A stretch of DNA of 64,000 bases from Streptomyces regalis. Its GTDB lineage: Bacteria; Actinomycetota; Actinomycetes; Streptomycetales; Streptomycetaceae. The position numbers were made by a program, and so were the translations under genes. Position 1 is the stretch's first letter, and each line of letters starts with the position of its first letter. The DNA is taken from positions 1-64,000 of the forward strand of contig NZ_LLZG01000334.1 of NCBI RefSeq assembly GCF_001509475.1, in the 5' to 3' direction. A model generated the notes under the pieces. The model was not told the DNA's origin and made no database searches. It saw only the letters and a program-made list of their open reading frames with translations. Positions 1 to 8,840 of this stretch are shown one piece after another.

Positions 1-49
1 CACCAGGGCCGTACGGGTACGGCGGTGACGGGTCGTAGGACGGGGACAT
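1..49 (-). CDS. 5' end of an unidentified gene (partial)
   Basis: A minus-strand start codon lies at 49-47, with a strong AAGGAG ribosome binding site six bases upstream. The frame stays open to the window edge. The 16 visible residues begin MSPSYDPSPPYPYGPG, a Pro/Tyr-rich N-terminus typical of actinobacterial membrane or ATPase proteins with disordered tails. The product cannot be named. It is divergent from the molybdenum hydroxylase operon. Confidence 0.6.
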   Translation of the reverse strand, partial: MSPSYDPSPPYPYGPG

Positions 50-334
50 CCCGTGCTCCTTGCGTGGCTCGGGTCCGGTGCGGCGGACCGCAGGGAGGTG
101 GGGGGCGGCGAGCCATGCACGTTACTGCGGAGTACCGGGAGTGTGTGCGGTTTTCACCAAACTGGGCGGTCGGTATGCGCTTACTACGCCAAACCGTGTC
201 TGACCTGGGGTGTTACCCCCGTTAACTCGGACCTTTCAACGGCCTCGGCGTCATTGCGCTGGGTGTGGTGCACTGGAGGAGAACCGGGTTTGCGCGCCGC
301 AACCAAGAAGACGCGCCGCGACCAAGGAGGGGCG
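50..334. other. Divergent intergenic region
   Basis: This 285-base gap separates the partial minus-strand gene from the molybdenum hydroxylase operon. It must hold both promoters. I see a TTA-rich patch near 212-226 (GTTACCCCCGTTAAC, a weak palindrome) but no confident -35/-10 pair and no gene. Confidence 0.4.
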
Positions 335-1219
335 ATGAAGCCGCCTCCCTTCACGTACTGCGATCCCGAATCCATCGACGAGGCTGTCGCGCTCAAGAGC
401 GAGTACGGCATCGCTTCCCTCGTCCTCGCGGGAGGGCAGAGCCTTCTGCCCATGCTCACCCTGCGGCTTGTCAGGCCGGACGCGCTGATCGACATCAACA
501 AGATCGGTGACCTGCAGAAGGTCGAGCGCCGGGCCGACACCCTGGAGATCGGCGCCGGGGTTCGCCAGTACGAGCTTGAGGACCACCCGCTGGTCGGTGA
601 ACTGGTCCCGCTGCTGCCGGAGGCCACCGGCCACATCGGCCACATCGAGAACCGCCACCGCGGCACGGTCGGCGGCAGCCTGGCGCTTGCCGACCCCGCC
701 GCCGAACTGCCCTGCACGGCGGTGGCGCTCGACGCGACGGTGGTCGTGCGGGGGCCGTCCGACATCCGCACCATCGAGGCCCGGGACTTCTTCCAGGGCC
801 GGATGATCACGGCCCTGGAGCCCGCGGAGGTCCTCGTCGCCGTCCGTTACCCGGTGATGTCGCGGGCCGCAGGCCACGGCTTCGTGGAGGTGGCCCGGCG
901 CGTGGGCGACTTCGCGCTCGCAGGCGCCGCCGCGGTGGTGAACCTCGACGGGGACGGCCGTGTCACCTCCGTCTCCGTCGGCGTCTCGGGTGTCTCCGAC
1001 ACGCCGGTCCGCGCCTTCGCGGTGGAGGCCGCGCTGGTCGGTGAGGCCCCGACCGAGGAGAGGATCACCAGGGCCGCCGAGGAGATCGTGCCCTGGGTGA
1101 TCTCGGTGGACGACCTGCACGCCACGCGCGCCTACCGCCAACACCTCGCCTTCGTCGTGGTGCGGCGTGCGCTCACCGCGGCCGTGGCGCGCGCCCGAGA
1201 GAGGGGGAACGGGAAGTGA
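335..1219 (+). CDS. Molybdenum hydroxylase FAD-binding subunit (CoxM/XdhB type)
   Basis: This is the medium, FAD-binding subunit of a xanthine dehydrogenase/CO dehydrogenase-family enzyme (294 aa). It passes electrons from the 2Fe-2S subunit to an acceptor. The FAD signatures are visible: AGGQSLLP near residue 30 and TVGGSLALADPAAELP near residue 110, matching the family AGGxSLLP and TxGGxxxxAxPxxDxP motifs. The ATG at 335 follows an AAGGAGG ribosome binding site, which decides the start over longer in-frame readings. The stop overlaps the next gene (GTGA), so the order is M-S-L as in coxMSL operons. No molybdenum cofactor insertion gene is adjacent. Confidence 0.93.
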   Translation: MKPPPFTYCDPESIDEAVALKSEYGIASLVLAGGQSLLPMLTLRLVRPDALIDINKIGDLQKVERRADTLEIGAGVRQYELEDHPLVGELVPLLPEATGHIGHIENRHRGTVGGSLALADPAAELPCTAVALDATVVVRGPSDIRTIEARDFFQGRMITALEPAEVLVAVRYPVMSRAAGHGFVEVARRVGDFALAGAAAVVNLDGDGRVTSVSVGVSGVSDTPVRAFAVEAALVGEAPTEERITRAAEEIVPWVISVDDLHATRAYRQHLAFVVVRRALTAAVARARERGNGK

Positions 1220-1731
1220 CCGCCTCCGCCGCCGCCAAGTACGGCACCACCCGCCGGACCATGACCGTGCGTGTCAATGGGCAGGGCGTCACCCGCGAGG
1301 TGTCGACGCGCACCACGCTCGCCGACTTCCTGCGCGACGAACTCGACCTGGTCAGCGTGCATCTCGGATGCGAGCACGGCGAGTGCGGATGCTGCACCGT
1401 CCTCTTCGACGGCCACTCCGTGCGCTCCTGCCTGATGCTGGCCGTCCAGGCGGACGGGCACGCGGTCGAGACCGTCGAGAGCCTGTCCGCCAACCCGGCG
1501 GAGCTGCATCCCATCCAGGAGGCGTTCGCCGAGGAGCAGGGGCTGCAGTGCGGCTTCTGCACGCCCGCGATGGTGCTGCGCACCAAGGAGATCATCGAGA
1601 CCGGCCGTGAGCTGACCGATGCCGAGGTGCGCCACGAGATCTCCGGGATCCTGTGCCGCTGCACCGGCTACCAGAACATCGTCAACGCGGTTCAGTCCGC
1701 CGCCGGCCGACGGGCCCGCGGGAGGTCGTGA
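1216..1731 (+). CDS. Molybdenum hydroxylase 2Fe-2S subunit (CoxS/XdhC type)
   Basis: Small iron-sulfur subunit, 171 aa. The N-terminal plant-type ferredoxin domain carries CEHGECGCCTVLFDG (cluster II ligands). The helical C-terminal domain carries CGFCTPAM and CRCTGYQNI (cluster I ligands near the Mo site). All eight cysteines are present. The GTG start at 1216 overlaps the preceding TGA by four bases; an internal ATG at 1261 is also possible and would still leave the ferredoxin domain whole. It links the FAD and molybdopterin subunits in one electron transfer chain. Confidence 0.94.
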   Translation: MTASAAAKYGTTRRTMTVRVNGQGVTREVSTRTTLADFLRDELDLVSVHLGCEHGECGCCTVLFDGHSVRSCLMLAVQADGHAVETVESLSANPAELHPIQEAFAEEQGLQCGFCTPAMVLRTKEIIETGRELTDAEVRHEISGILCRCTGYQNIVNAVQSAAGRRARGRS

Positions 1732-1736
1732 GACTC

Positions 1737-4133
1737 ATGACCTACACGTACATCGGCAAGGACCGCAGGCGCATCGAGGACCCCCGGCTGCTGGTCGGCC
1801 GAGGCGGCTACATCGCCGACCTCAAGGTGCCGGGCATGCTGCACGCCGCGATCCTGCGCAGCCCCCTGCCGCACGCGTGGATCAGGTCCGTCGACGCCAC
1901 CGAGGCACTGAAGCTGCCCGGGGTCGTCGCCGTGCTCACCGGCGAGGACTGCAAGGCGAAGCTGAATCCCTGCATGAGCTTCGGCCCGGCCACCATCACG
2001 CAGTACCCGCTGGCCGTGGACAAGGTCCGCTACGTCGGCGAGGCCGTGGCGGCCGTCGTCGCGGAGAGCAGGTATCTCGCCGAGGACGGCGTGGACCTGC
2101 TGAAGGTCGACTACCAGGAACTCCCGCCGGTCACCGACCCGATGGCGGCCATGCAGCCGGGATCCGCCCTGCTGCACGAGGAGCACGGCAGCAACATCGG
2201 CTACGAGCGGACCTTCGAGTTCGGCGATGTGAACGCCGCGTTCGCCGACGCCGACCTCGTCGTCGAGGACACCCTGCACTGGGGCCGCTGCGCCGGAATG
2301 CCGATGGAGACCACGGGCGCGGTGGCCCGGCCCGGCTTCAACGGCGTGCTGGAGATCTCCTGCAACTCGCTCAACTTCAGCTACTTCTGCTTCCTGATCG
2401 CGGCCACACTGAGGATTCCGTCGAACAAGCTGACGCTGAGGCCGGTCCCGGCGGGCGGCAGCTTCGGCAGCAAGCTCGCCGCACACAAGGTGCCCACCCT
2501 CGCCGGCTTCCTGGCCCTGCAGACGGGCCGTCCGGTGTCGTACATCGAGGACCGTCTCGACCACCTGACGAACTCCGACCACCACGGCTGCGACCGCTTC
2601 TACGAAGCCCGCATGGGCTTTCGCGCCGACGGCACGATCGTCGGCCTCGACATCGACGTCGTCGACGACTACGGCGCCTACATGCAGTTCGGCGTCGGCC
2701 ACCACGGCAACGCCTTCTCCCAGGTCGTCGGCCCGTACCGGTTCAGGGACGTGCGGTACCGGCTGCGGGCCGTGGTCACCGACAAGTGCCAGCAGGGCGC
2801 CTACCGCGGCTTCGGCTCCGAGGTGCACAACTGGGTGCTGGAACGGCTGGTCGACCAGGGCGCGGCCCGGCTCGGGCTCGCCCCGGAGGAGATCCGCCGC
2901 CGCAACTTCATCCAGCCCGACCAGTTCCCGTACAGGATCCCCGGCGGCAACCTCTACGACAGCGGTGACTACCCCGCCGTACTGGACAAGGCACTGTCGA
3001 TGATCGACCTCGACAGGTGGCGCCGCGAACAGAAGCGGCTGCGGGAGGAGGAGGGCCGCTGCATCGGCATCGGGCTGGCCACGACCCAGGAGCGCAGCGT
3101 CTTCAGCGCCACCGAGTTCTGGTTCCTGCTGGAGAAGCCCACCTTCCCCCTCACCTCCAGCCCCGAGAGCGCGACGGTGACCATCGACCCGACTGGTTCC
3201 TTCCAGCTCCTGCTGCACTGCCAGTCGATGTGGGGCAACAGCCCCGAGACAGTGGGCGCCACCGTGCTCGCCGAGGAGTTCGGGATCCCGCCGGAGAGCG
3301 TCAACGTCCGGTACGCCGACTCCGCCCACGCCCTTCCCGGCACCGGACCGGGCGGCAGCCGCTACACGGCCATGGTGGCCGGCGCGATCCGCGGCGCGTC
3401 GCGCAAGCTGCGGGACAAGCTCCTGCGCATCGCCGCGCACACCCTCGAAGTACCCCCGGACGACCTCGAACTCGTCGACGCGCGCGTGCAGGTCAGAGGC
3501 GAACCGGAGACGGGACTGACCATCGCCGAACTGGCGGGCACCGCCTACTTCTTCGCGCTCAACCTGCCCGAGGGCATGACGAGCGGACTGGAGGAGTCGT
3601 ACACCTACGACCACCCGTACACGACGCTTCCCGCACCGGACGGCTCCGACCTCGGCGTCTTCTACCCGATCATGGGCCATGCCTGTCACATCGCGGTCGT
3701 GGAAGTCGACCCCGACACCGGGATCGTCTCCTTCCTCGACTACGTGGCCGTGCACGACGCCGGGACGATCGTGAACCCCAGGAGCCTGGGCGGCCACGTC
3801 ACGGGCGGCGCCGTGCAGGGCATCGGGACCACGCTCTACGAGGAGCTGGCCTACGACGAGAACGGGCAGTTCCAGTCCCCGACCTTCAGGGACTACCTCA
3901 TCCCCACCGCGGGCGAGGCCCCGGCGTTCCGCATCGGACACGTCCAGACGCCCTCGCCGTTCACCGAGTACGGCATCAAGGGCGGCGGCGAGGGCGGCCG
4001 CATGGTGGCCCCGGCAGCCGTGTCGGGGGCCGTCGACGACGCCCTGCGGGAGTACGGGATGCGGGTCCGGCGGCTGCCGGTCAAGCCCTCGGAGATCGTG
4101 GCGACGGTGCAGGCGGGGCGGAGCAACAGCTGA
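1737..4133 (+). CDS. Molybdenum hydroxylase large, molybdopterin-binding subunit
   Basis: Catalytic subunit, 798 aa, of a xanthine dehydrogenase/aldehyde oxidase-family hydroxylase. The glycine-rich GGSFGSK segment and the AYRGFGS loop near residue 360 are Mo-pterin contacts. AYRGFG resembles the XDH/4-hydroxybenzoyl-CoA reductase type, not the CO dehydrogenase loop AYxCSFR, so CO oxidation is unlikely. A Glu in GGGEGGRM near residue 760 fits the catalytic general base, although the usual GVGEPP context is altered. The ATG at 1737 lies six bases after the previous stop, with GGAGGTCGTG upstream. The substrate is unknown. Aldehydes, purines or aromatic thioesters are all possible. Confidence 0.92.
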   Translation: MTYTYIGKDRRRIEDPRLLVGRGGYIADLKVPGMLHAAILRSPLPHAWIRSVDATEALKLPGVVAVLTGEDCKAKLNPCMSFGPATITQYPLAVDKVRYVGEAVAAVVAESRYLAEDGVDLLKVDYQELPPVTDPMAAMQPGSALLHEEHGSNIGYERTFEFGDVNAAFADADLVVEDTLHWGRCAGMPMETTGAVARPGFNGVLEISCNSLNFSYFCFLIAATLRIPSNKLTLRPVPAGGSFGSKLAAHKVPTLAGFLALQTGRPVSYIEDRLDHLTNSDHHGCDRFYEARMGFRADGTIVGLDIDVVDDYGAYMQFGVGHHGNAFSQVVGPYRFRDVRYRLRAVVTDKCQQGAYRGFGSEVHNWVLERLVDQGAARLGLAPEEIRRRNFIQPDQFPYRIPGGNLYDSGDYPAVLDKALSMIDLDRWRREQKRLREEEGRCIGIGLATTQERSVFSATEFWFLLEKPTFPLTSSPESATVTIDPTGSFQLLLHCQSMWGNSPETVGATVLAEEFGIPPESVNVRYADSAHALPGTGPGGSRYTAMVAGAIRGASRKLRDKLLRIAAHTLEVPPDDLELVDARVQVRGEPETGLTIAELAGTAYFFALNLPEGMTSGLEESYTYDHPYTTLPAPDGSDLGVFYPIMGHACHIAVVEVDPDTGIVSFLDYVAVHDAGTIVNPRSLGGHVTGGAVQGIGTTLYEELAYDENGQFQSPTFRDYLIPTAGEAPAFRIGHVQTPSPFTEYGIKGGGEGGRMVAPAAVSGAVDDALREYGMRVRRLPVKPSEIVATVQAGRSNS

Positions 4134-4134
4134 A

Positions 4135-6960
4135 TCAGGGGGCGAGCGGAAGGTCCTGCTCGGTCCAGATGCATTTGCCCTCGTCGAGATGGCGAGTGCC
4201 CCAGCGCTGCGAGAGAGCGGCCACCAGGTGCAGACCCCGGCCACCCTCGTCGGTGTACGCGGCGCGCCGGATGCGCGGGCTGGTGAGGCTGCCGTCATAG
4301 ACCTCACAGATCAGCGACCGGCTGCGCATCAGACGCAGGCGCATGGGGCCGCTGGCATGCCGGATCACATTGCCGACCAACTCGCTCACCAGGAGCTCGG
4401 TGGTCATGGCGAGATCGTCCAGATCCCAGACGGCAAGCTGGTTGCGGACGTATTCCCGGGCCTGGCCGGCTGCCCGCGGGTCGTCCGGAAGGCTGCACGA
4501 GGCGACGCTGTCGACAGGTGTACCCCGGGTGTGGACCAGGAGCAGGACCGCGTCGTCGTTCGTCTGCTCACGGTCGGGCAGCAGAGCCGAGACGATGACG
4601 TCGCACAGGTCGTCGAGACGCCTGGTGTCATCCTGCGGGGTGTCACCCTGCTGGGTGTCGCCGCTGGGGAAGTACGAGGTCCGGGACACGGCCCAGGCCA
4701 GCGTCTGCCTGAGCTGAGCCAGTCCCTGGTCGATGTCCCGGGTGGCGGACTCGACGAGGCCGTCCGTGTAGAACACGAGCAGGCTCTCCTCCGGCAGGCG
4801 CAGCTCGTACGTCTCGAAGGGAGGCTCCGCGGCGCCCAGCGGTGGGTCGCTGACCAGCTCCGGGCAGTGGACCGTCCCGTCGGGATGGACGACGACAGGC
4901 GGGAGATGACCGGCCAACGAGAGCGAGCAGGTACGGGTGACAGGGTCGAACACGGCATACGAGCAGGTGGCGTACCTGTCGTGGCCCAGGTCGGAGACGA
5001 GTTCGCTGAGGTGGGTCAGCAGTTCGTCCGGACTCAGTTCGAGGTCGGCAAGGGCGCGGGCCGCCGTGCGCAGCTGCCCCATGATGGCGGCTTCGGCGAT
5101 GCCGTGCCCCATGACGTCGCCGATCACGAGGGCGACCCGATCGGCCGAGAGCGGGATCAGGTCGTACCAGTCACCGCCCACCTCCTCGCCCTTCCCCGCG
5201 GGCATGTAGCGGGCGGTGGCGCGGACGGCCGGCAGGGAGGGCAGCGTCCTGGGGAGCAGCCCGCGCTGGAGTTCCTGGGCGCGGGTGTGCTCCACGTCGT
5301 ACAGCCGGGCCCGCTCCAGTGCCTGTCCGATCAGCCCGCTCAGGGCTATCAGCAGGGTGCGTTCCTCCTCGCTGAAGGAGCGCGGCCGGGTGAAGGAGAT
5401 GACGCAGCAGCCGATCGTGTGCCCGGAGGCGATGAGCGGAAGAAAAACCCATGCCTTCTTGGCCGAGGCGTTCACAAAGCCCTTGAACTGCGGAAAGCGC
5501 CGGACGTACTCGGCGGGCGATTCGATGAATCCGGGAGTGCGGGTGCGGAACGTCTCGGCGATCGCCATGTGGGAGGTGACCGGGATCCCGTCGATCTGGC
5601 GCAGGAACTCCTCGGTGTACCCGACGGATCCGACCACGTGCAGCCAGCCACCCGTCAGCGCGTTGACCACCAGCCCGTCGGCGCCGAAGGGCGGCAGGAC
5701 ATGCGCCGCGACGGCCTTGACCACGTCGTTCGATGTGACGGCCTCGGTCAGCGCCGCGGTCAGCTCGCTCATCCGTGCGGTCCGCTCGGCACCCCCCGGC
5801 TGCTCGTCGGTGACGTCGGCGAAGTAGATCGTCAGCCCGCCGCCCTGCAAGGGGACCAGCCGGACACGGTGGACGTGCTGATCGCCCGGCCAGTGGAGAT
5901 CGAAACTGATCGGCTTCCGCTCGGCGGACGCGCGCCGGCAGTGGGATTCGAGACCAGGGGTGCGTGCCGCGGGGATGTCCCAGAGCCTGCTGCCCAGCAG
6001 CGTCCGGCCGGCGCCGAGGAGGCGCTCGGCCTCCTTGTTGGCGAAGGTGATACGCCAGTCCTCGTCGACCGTCAGGAACCCGTCGCCCAGGTCGCGCAGG
6101 GCGGCGACGACCGGATCGCGCGCGGCCCCTGCCTGCGCCGGGCCCCACAGCGTGCCGACCATACGGGCAGAGGTGCCGTCCTCACCCGGCACGATGGTGC
6201 CGCGTGCTCGCATCCAGCCGAATGTGCCGTCGCCGTGGTCCACTCGATATTCGGTGTCGTACGCCGTCCCGCGGTCGAACGCCTCCCGGATGTCGGCCGT
6301 GAGGGTCGCCAGATCCTCGAGATCCGGCTGCGACGCGCCGGGCATGCCGACGACCGGTGGGGTGAGCGGGGTGAGCCGTACGGAACCGGCCGCGGCGTTG
6401 TATTCCCAGTGCCTGACGGCGACCATGCGGGGCAACTCCCCACCGGACACATCGGGATGCTGTTCCAGGTGCCGTTCCAGGTGTCCGGCCGCCCATGCCG
6501 CCACGGAGCCCAGAAAGGACCGCTGCACCGGATCCGGCTCGCCGGACGTCGCCGTGAGCACGGAAAGCGCCCCGATCGGCCCCTCGGCACCGACCAGCGG
6601 CACCGCCGCAGTGCCGGATGCCCCGATCCCCATGCTGTCCCCGGCCACCCACACGAAACCACCGCGGCGCACGGCGCGTACGGGCGCCATGTCCTCGTCC
6701 TCGTCTTCGCGGAGTTCCGCCCATGCCCCGGCGACCTTCGGCGCAAGCCCGTCGGCCGCCACCAGGCGTAGCCGATCAGAACCGGCGTCGCGCCAGTGCA
6801 CCAAGCCACCGAGGCCACCCAGGTCGGCGATCGCCTGCTGAAGCGCCACGTTCAGTGTCTCGCCCACCGACAGCCCGTGATCGATGGCCGTCAAGAACCG
6901 CAGTCGCACCGCCTCCGGCTGCTCGATGCGGCTTCCGGGCCAAGCGTTCCCAGCAGCCAC
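4135..6960 (-). CDS. Multi-sensor SpoIIE-type serine phosphatase with RsbW-like ATPase domain
   Basis: A 941-aa signalling protein. In order it shows an N-terminal GAF-like region (about 1-170), a PAS fold (about 215-275), a second PAS (about 290-390), a GAF domain (about 395-560), a PP2C/SpoIIE phosphatase with GGDWYD and GDVMGHG metal-binding motifs (about 590-790), and a HATPase_c domain with ELVSELVGNVIRHA and DEGGRGLHL (about 820-941). Such proteins control anti-sigma and anti-anti-sigma factors. I chose GTG at 6960 because GGGAG sits five bases upstream; a TTG at 7002 is longer but has no such site. Its stop is one base from the stop of the converging hydroxylase operon. No transmembrane segment is seen, so it is probably cytosolic. 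Confidence 0.92.
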   Translation of the reverse strand: MAAGNAWPGSRIEQPEAVRLRFLTAIDHGLSVGETLNVALQQAIADLGGLGGLVHWRDAGSDRLRLVAADGLAPKVAGAWAELREDEDEDMAPVRAVRRGGFVWVAGDSMGIGASGTAAVPLVGAEGPIGALSVLTATSGEPDPVQRSFLGSVAAWAAGHLERHLEQHPDVSGGELPRMVAVRHWEYNAAAGSVRLTPLTPPVVGMPGASQPDLEDLATLTADIREAFDRGTAYDTEYRVDHGDGTFGWMRARGTIVPGEDGTSARMVGTLWGPAQAGAARDPVVAALRDLGDGFLTVDEDWRITFANKEAERLLGAGRTLLGSRLWDIPAARTPGLESHCRRASAERKPISFDLHWPGDQHVHRVRLVPLQGGGLTIYFADVTDEQPGGAERTARMSELTAALTEAVTSNDVVKAVAAHVLPPFGADGLVVNALTGGWLHVVGSVGYTEEFLRQIDGIPVTSHMAIAETFRTRTPGFIESPAEYVRRFPQFKGFVNASAKKAWVFLPLIASGHTIGCCVISFTRPRSFSEEERTLLIALSGLIGQALERARLYDVEHTRAQELQRGLLPRTLPSLPAVRATARYMPAGKGEEVGGDWYDLIPLSADRVALVIGDVMGHGIAEAAIMGQLRTAARALADLELSPDELLTHLSELVSDLGHDRYATCSYAVFDPVTRTCSLSLAGHLPPVVVHPDGTVHCPELVSDPPLGAAEPPFETYELRLPEESLLVFYTDGLVESATRDIDQGLAQLRQTLAWAVSRTSYFPSGDTQQGDTPQDDTRRLDDLCDVIVSALLPDREQTNDDAVLLLVHTRGTPVDSVASCSLPDDPRAAGQAREYVRNQLAVWDLDDLAMTTELLVSELVGNVIRHASGPMRLRLMRSRSLICEVYDGSLTSPRIRRAAYTDEGGRGLHLVAALSQRWGTRHLDEGKCIWTEQDLPLAP

Positions 6961-7061
6961 CTCGTCTCCCGAAAGGTCGCGTGCCAAGCACCGGTCGCGC
7001 AATGACCGGTATTGACCACTTTATCCCTGGCGGGCCTGGACGTCGGTGTTCGGTTGAGCGA

Positions 7062-7274
7062 TCAACGAGGAGAGGTGACAAACGCGGCCCAGGCAGCGGC
7101 CGAGAAGACGATCGCCGGGCCGGTGGGGTTCTTGCTGTCGCGGACGGGGACGTGGGTGGGACGGGCGGCGTCGTTGACTTCGAGGCACGAGCCGCCACTG
7201 CCGCCGCTGTAGCTGGACTTACGCCAGCCGGTCAGTACCGAGGCGTCAGGGATGAGGTACTCGCTGCGCTGCAT
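7062..7274 (-). CDS. DUF397 domain protein
   Basis: A 70-aa product with the DUF397 signature WRKSSYSGGSGGSCLEV near its N-terminus and a C-terminal VRDSKNPTGPAI segment. DUF397 proteins usually follow an XRE/DUF5753 regulator gene and behave as small partner proteins in Streptomyces. That arrangement holds here. The frame is continuous with the DUF5753 remnant upstream, with no stop between them, so the protein may be expressed as a fusion or from the ATG at 7274. No good ribosome binding site precedes that ATG. Confidence 0.6.
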   Translation of the reverse strand: MQRSEYLIPDASVLTGWRKSSYSGGSGGSCLEVNDAARPTHVPVRDSKNPTGPAIVFSAAAWAAFVTSPR

Positions 7275-8006
7275 GCTCGTAATCGCGACGGACCTGAGCA
7301 GGTCCAGGGATTTGCGGTGCGACAAGGCGTCGCCCAGCGCGTGATCGTAGATCTCCTGGCATTCGCGTACCACGGCCGGGAGCTCCAGGACCCGACCGCT
7401 GTTCACGCCTTCCGCATACGCGATGGGCGGGAGCTCTTCGAACCACATGAGCGAGAGGAAGCCCTCCAGCAGAGTGTGCGCGCCTGCCGCGAACGGGGGC
7501 ACGTGTACGGAGATGCGGCGGGACTCGCCCAACTTCACGATGTGACGGAGCTGTTCGCACATCACGAAGGGGCCGCCGATGGGTCGCCGAAGCACTGCCT
7601 CGTCCAGGAGTACGCAGACCTCGGGGCGGTGGAAGTTGTCCAGGATGCGGGCCCGTTCGAGGCGAGTGGCGAGGAGTGCGTCGATCTCCTCGTTGCTCTT
7701 GCGCGGATAGCTAGCTGGACACCTCGTGCGTGTACGGCTGCGTCTGCAAGATGCCCGGCACGAGCGTCGGGGCGTATTCCTTGATGATGATCGCCTGGCC
7801 CTCGAACTCCAACGCCGCCTTGAAGTGTTCCGCGACCTTCTTCCCATCCAGCGTCGGCAGGAAGTTCACGAAGAACCCGTCACCGCCCAGCACCTGATCC
7901 AGCCGCCGCGCATCATCCGGATCAGGCCTCCGCCGCCCTGCCTCGATATGCGCGATGTGCGTGCGCAACTCCCCTCCGTGCGGACCCCGTTGTCACGCTG
8001 AGCCAT
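7275..8006 (-). pseudogene. Decayed XRE-family regulator with DUF5753 domain
   Basis: Remnant of a Scr1-type helix-turn-helix regulator. The 7711-7968 frame reads RTHIAHIEAGRRRPD, the tail of an XRE HTH, and then VPGILQTQPY, the start of DUF5753. It then hits TAG. The rest of DUF5753 (YPRKSNEEIDALLATRLERARIL onwards) continues in the next frame, so a one-base frameshift lies near 7711-7720. A possible original start, ATG at 8006 (MAQRDNGVRTE), is in yet another frame, and the first HTH helices are absent. The intact family is about 280 aa. The gene is therefore broken by a deletion and at least one frameshift. Confidence 0.75.
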
Positions 8007-8073
8007 CTTCCGAGCGTACCTGCGGTGACGCCACTGTGTGCATGCAACGGCACGGAAAGTGAAAGGCGTTGGC

Positions 8074-8277
8074 GTGGAACAAGCCGACCAGGCAAAAGAG
8101 CAGGCACAGGACCCGTGGGACAGCGTCCCCGGCCCCTCCCTCACCCTCCGCGTCTCCCGCGACAGCGGCCGCACATGGGGACCCACAGTGACGTACCAGC
8201 CCTCCCGCAAAGACACCCCGTTCGACCTCGCGGGCCGCTTCCCGCCCTGTCAGTGCCCGAGATGCGGGCGCCGATAG
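8074..8277 (+). CDS. Small conserved-type hypothetical protein
   Basis: A 67-aa open frame from GTG 8074, preceded by GAAAGG. The product contains LTLRVSRDSGRTWGPTVTY, resembling short Streptomyces proteins of unknown function, and ends in a CQCPRCGRR tail with three cysteines in a CxCxxC pattern. It overlaps the 3' end of the convergent GNAT gene by 28 bases. No function can be assigned. Position next to the decayed XRE/DUF397 pair is typical for such small genes. Confidence 0.5.
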   Translation: MEQADQAKEQAQDPWDSVPGPSLTLRVSRDSGRTWGPTVTYQPSRKDTPFDLAGRFPPCQCPRCGRR

Positions 8278-8738
8278 CGGATCCCGGGCCGGCCGGCCAC
8301 GGCGAGGTTCTCCACGACGGCGAAGGAGTTCCGCTCAAGGACGGCCCGGGACGCCAGGTTGTCCAGGGTGGTGACCGCGACCAGGGAGGTCAGCCCGTAC
8401 GCCGTGCCGGCCACCCGGCACACCTCCGCGACCGCCGCCGTGGCGACGCCTTTGCCCGCGGCGCGTTCGCCGATGCGGTAGCCGAGTTCGGCGGAACCGT
8501 CCTCGACGTCGATGAGGTTGACCCGCCCGACGAGGCGCCCGTCGGCGTCCAGCACGACGTGGAAGTGGCAGATCCCGGCGTCCTGTTCGGCCAGCAGCGC
8601 TTGGATGCGGGCGTCGAAGTCTGCGAAATACGCGTCTCCGCGATCCGGAATGGAACGGGCGAAGTACTCCCGGTTCTCCCGCTCGAAGGCCAGCAGGGCG
8701 TCCGTGTGGTCGGTGCGTAGGCGCTCCAGGATCAGCAT
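8250..8738 (-). CDS. GNAT family N-acetyltransferase (RimJ/RimL-like)
   Basis: A 162-aa acetyltransferase. The acetyl-CoA binding region is visible as ELGYRIGERAAGKGVAT near residues 83-100 (the R/QxxGxG/A loop), followed by NLASRAVLERNSF, the typical helix alpha-4 motif. The N-terminal MLILERLRTDHTDALLAFERENREYF resembles RimJ/RimL enzymes that acetylate protein N-termini or small amines. The ATG at 8738 begins the family's conserved first strand. It stands alone, convergent with the small gene at 8074. Confidence 0.88.
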   Translation of the reverse strand: MLILERLRTDHTDALLAFERENREYFARSIPDRGDAYFADFDARIQALLAEQDAGICHFHVVLDADGRLVGRVNLIDVEDGSAELGYRIGERAAGKGVATAAVAEVCRVAGTAYGLTSLVAVTTLDNLASRAVLERNSFAVVENLAVAGRPGIRYRRPHLGH

Positions 8739-8840
8739 GGGGGACAGGGTATGTGTACGTCTGCGGTACTACGAGGGCGTCCCGGACCGGGGACTGCGGC
8801 GTGACGCCAGGTCAGCGGCCCGCGGCCTACCGTCCTCGGC

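Noticed and set aside
335..4133. Form I CO dehydrogenase (coxMSL) identity
   Set aside because: The gene order fits, but the large subunit lacks the AYxCSFR active-site loop required for CO oxidation.
1692..4307. A very long minus-strand open frame opposite the molybdenum hydroxylase large subunit
   Set aside because: It is an antisense shadow of GC-rich coding DNA. It has no domain, its composition is Arg/Gly/Val/Asp-rich, and the plus strand encodes a clear enzyme.
7705..7725. Programmed frameshift in the DUF5753 gene
   Set aside because: No slippery heptamer or stimulatory structure is seen at GTGTCCAGCTAG, and the HTH is also partly deleted, so decay is the simpler reading.
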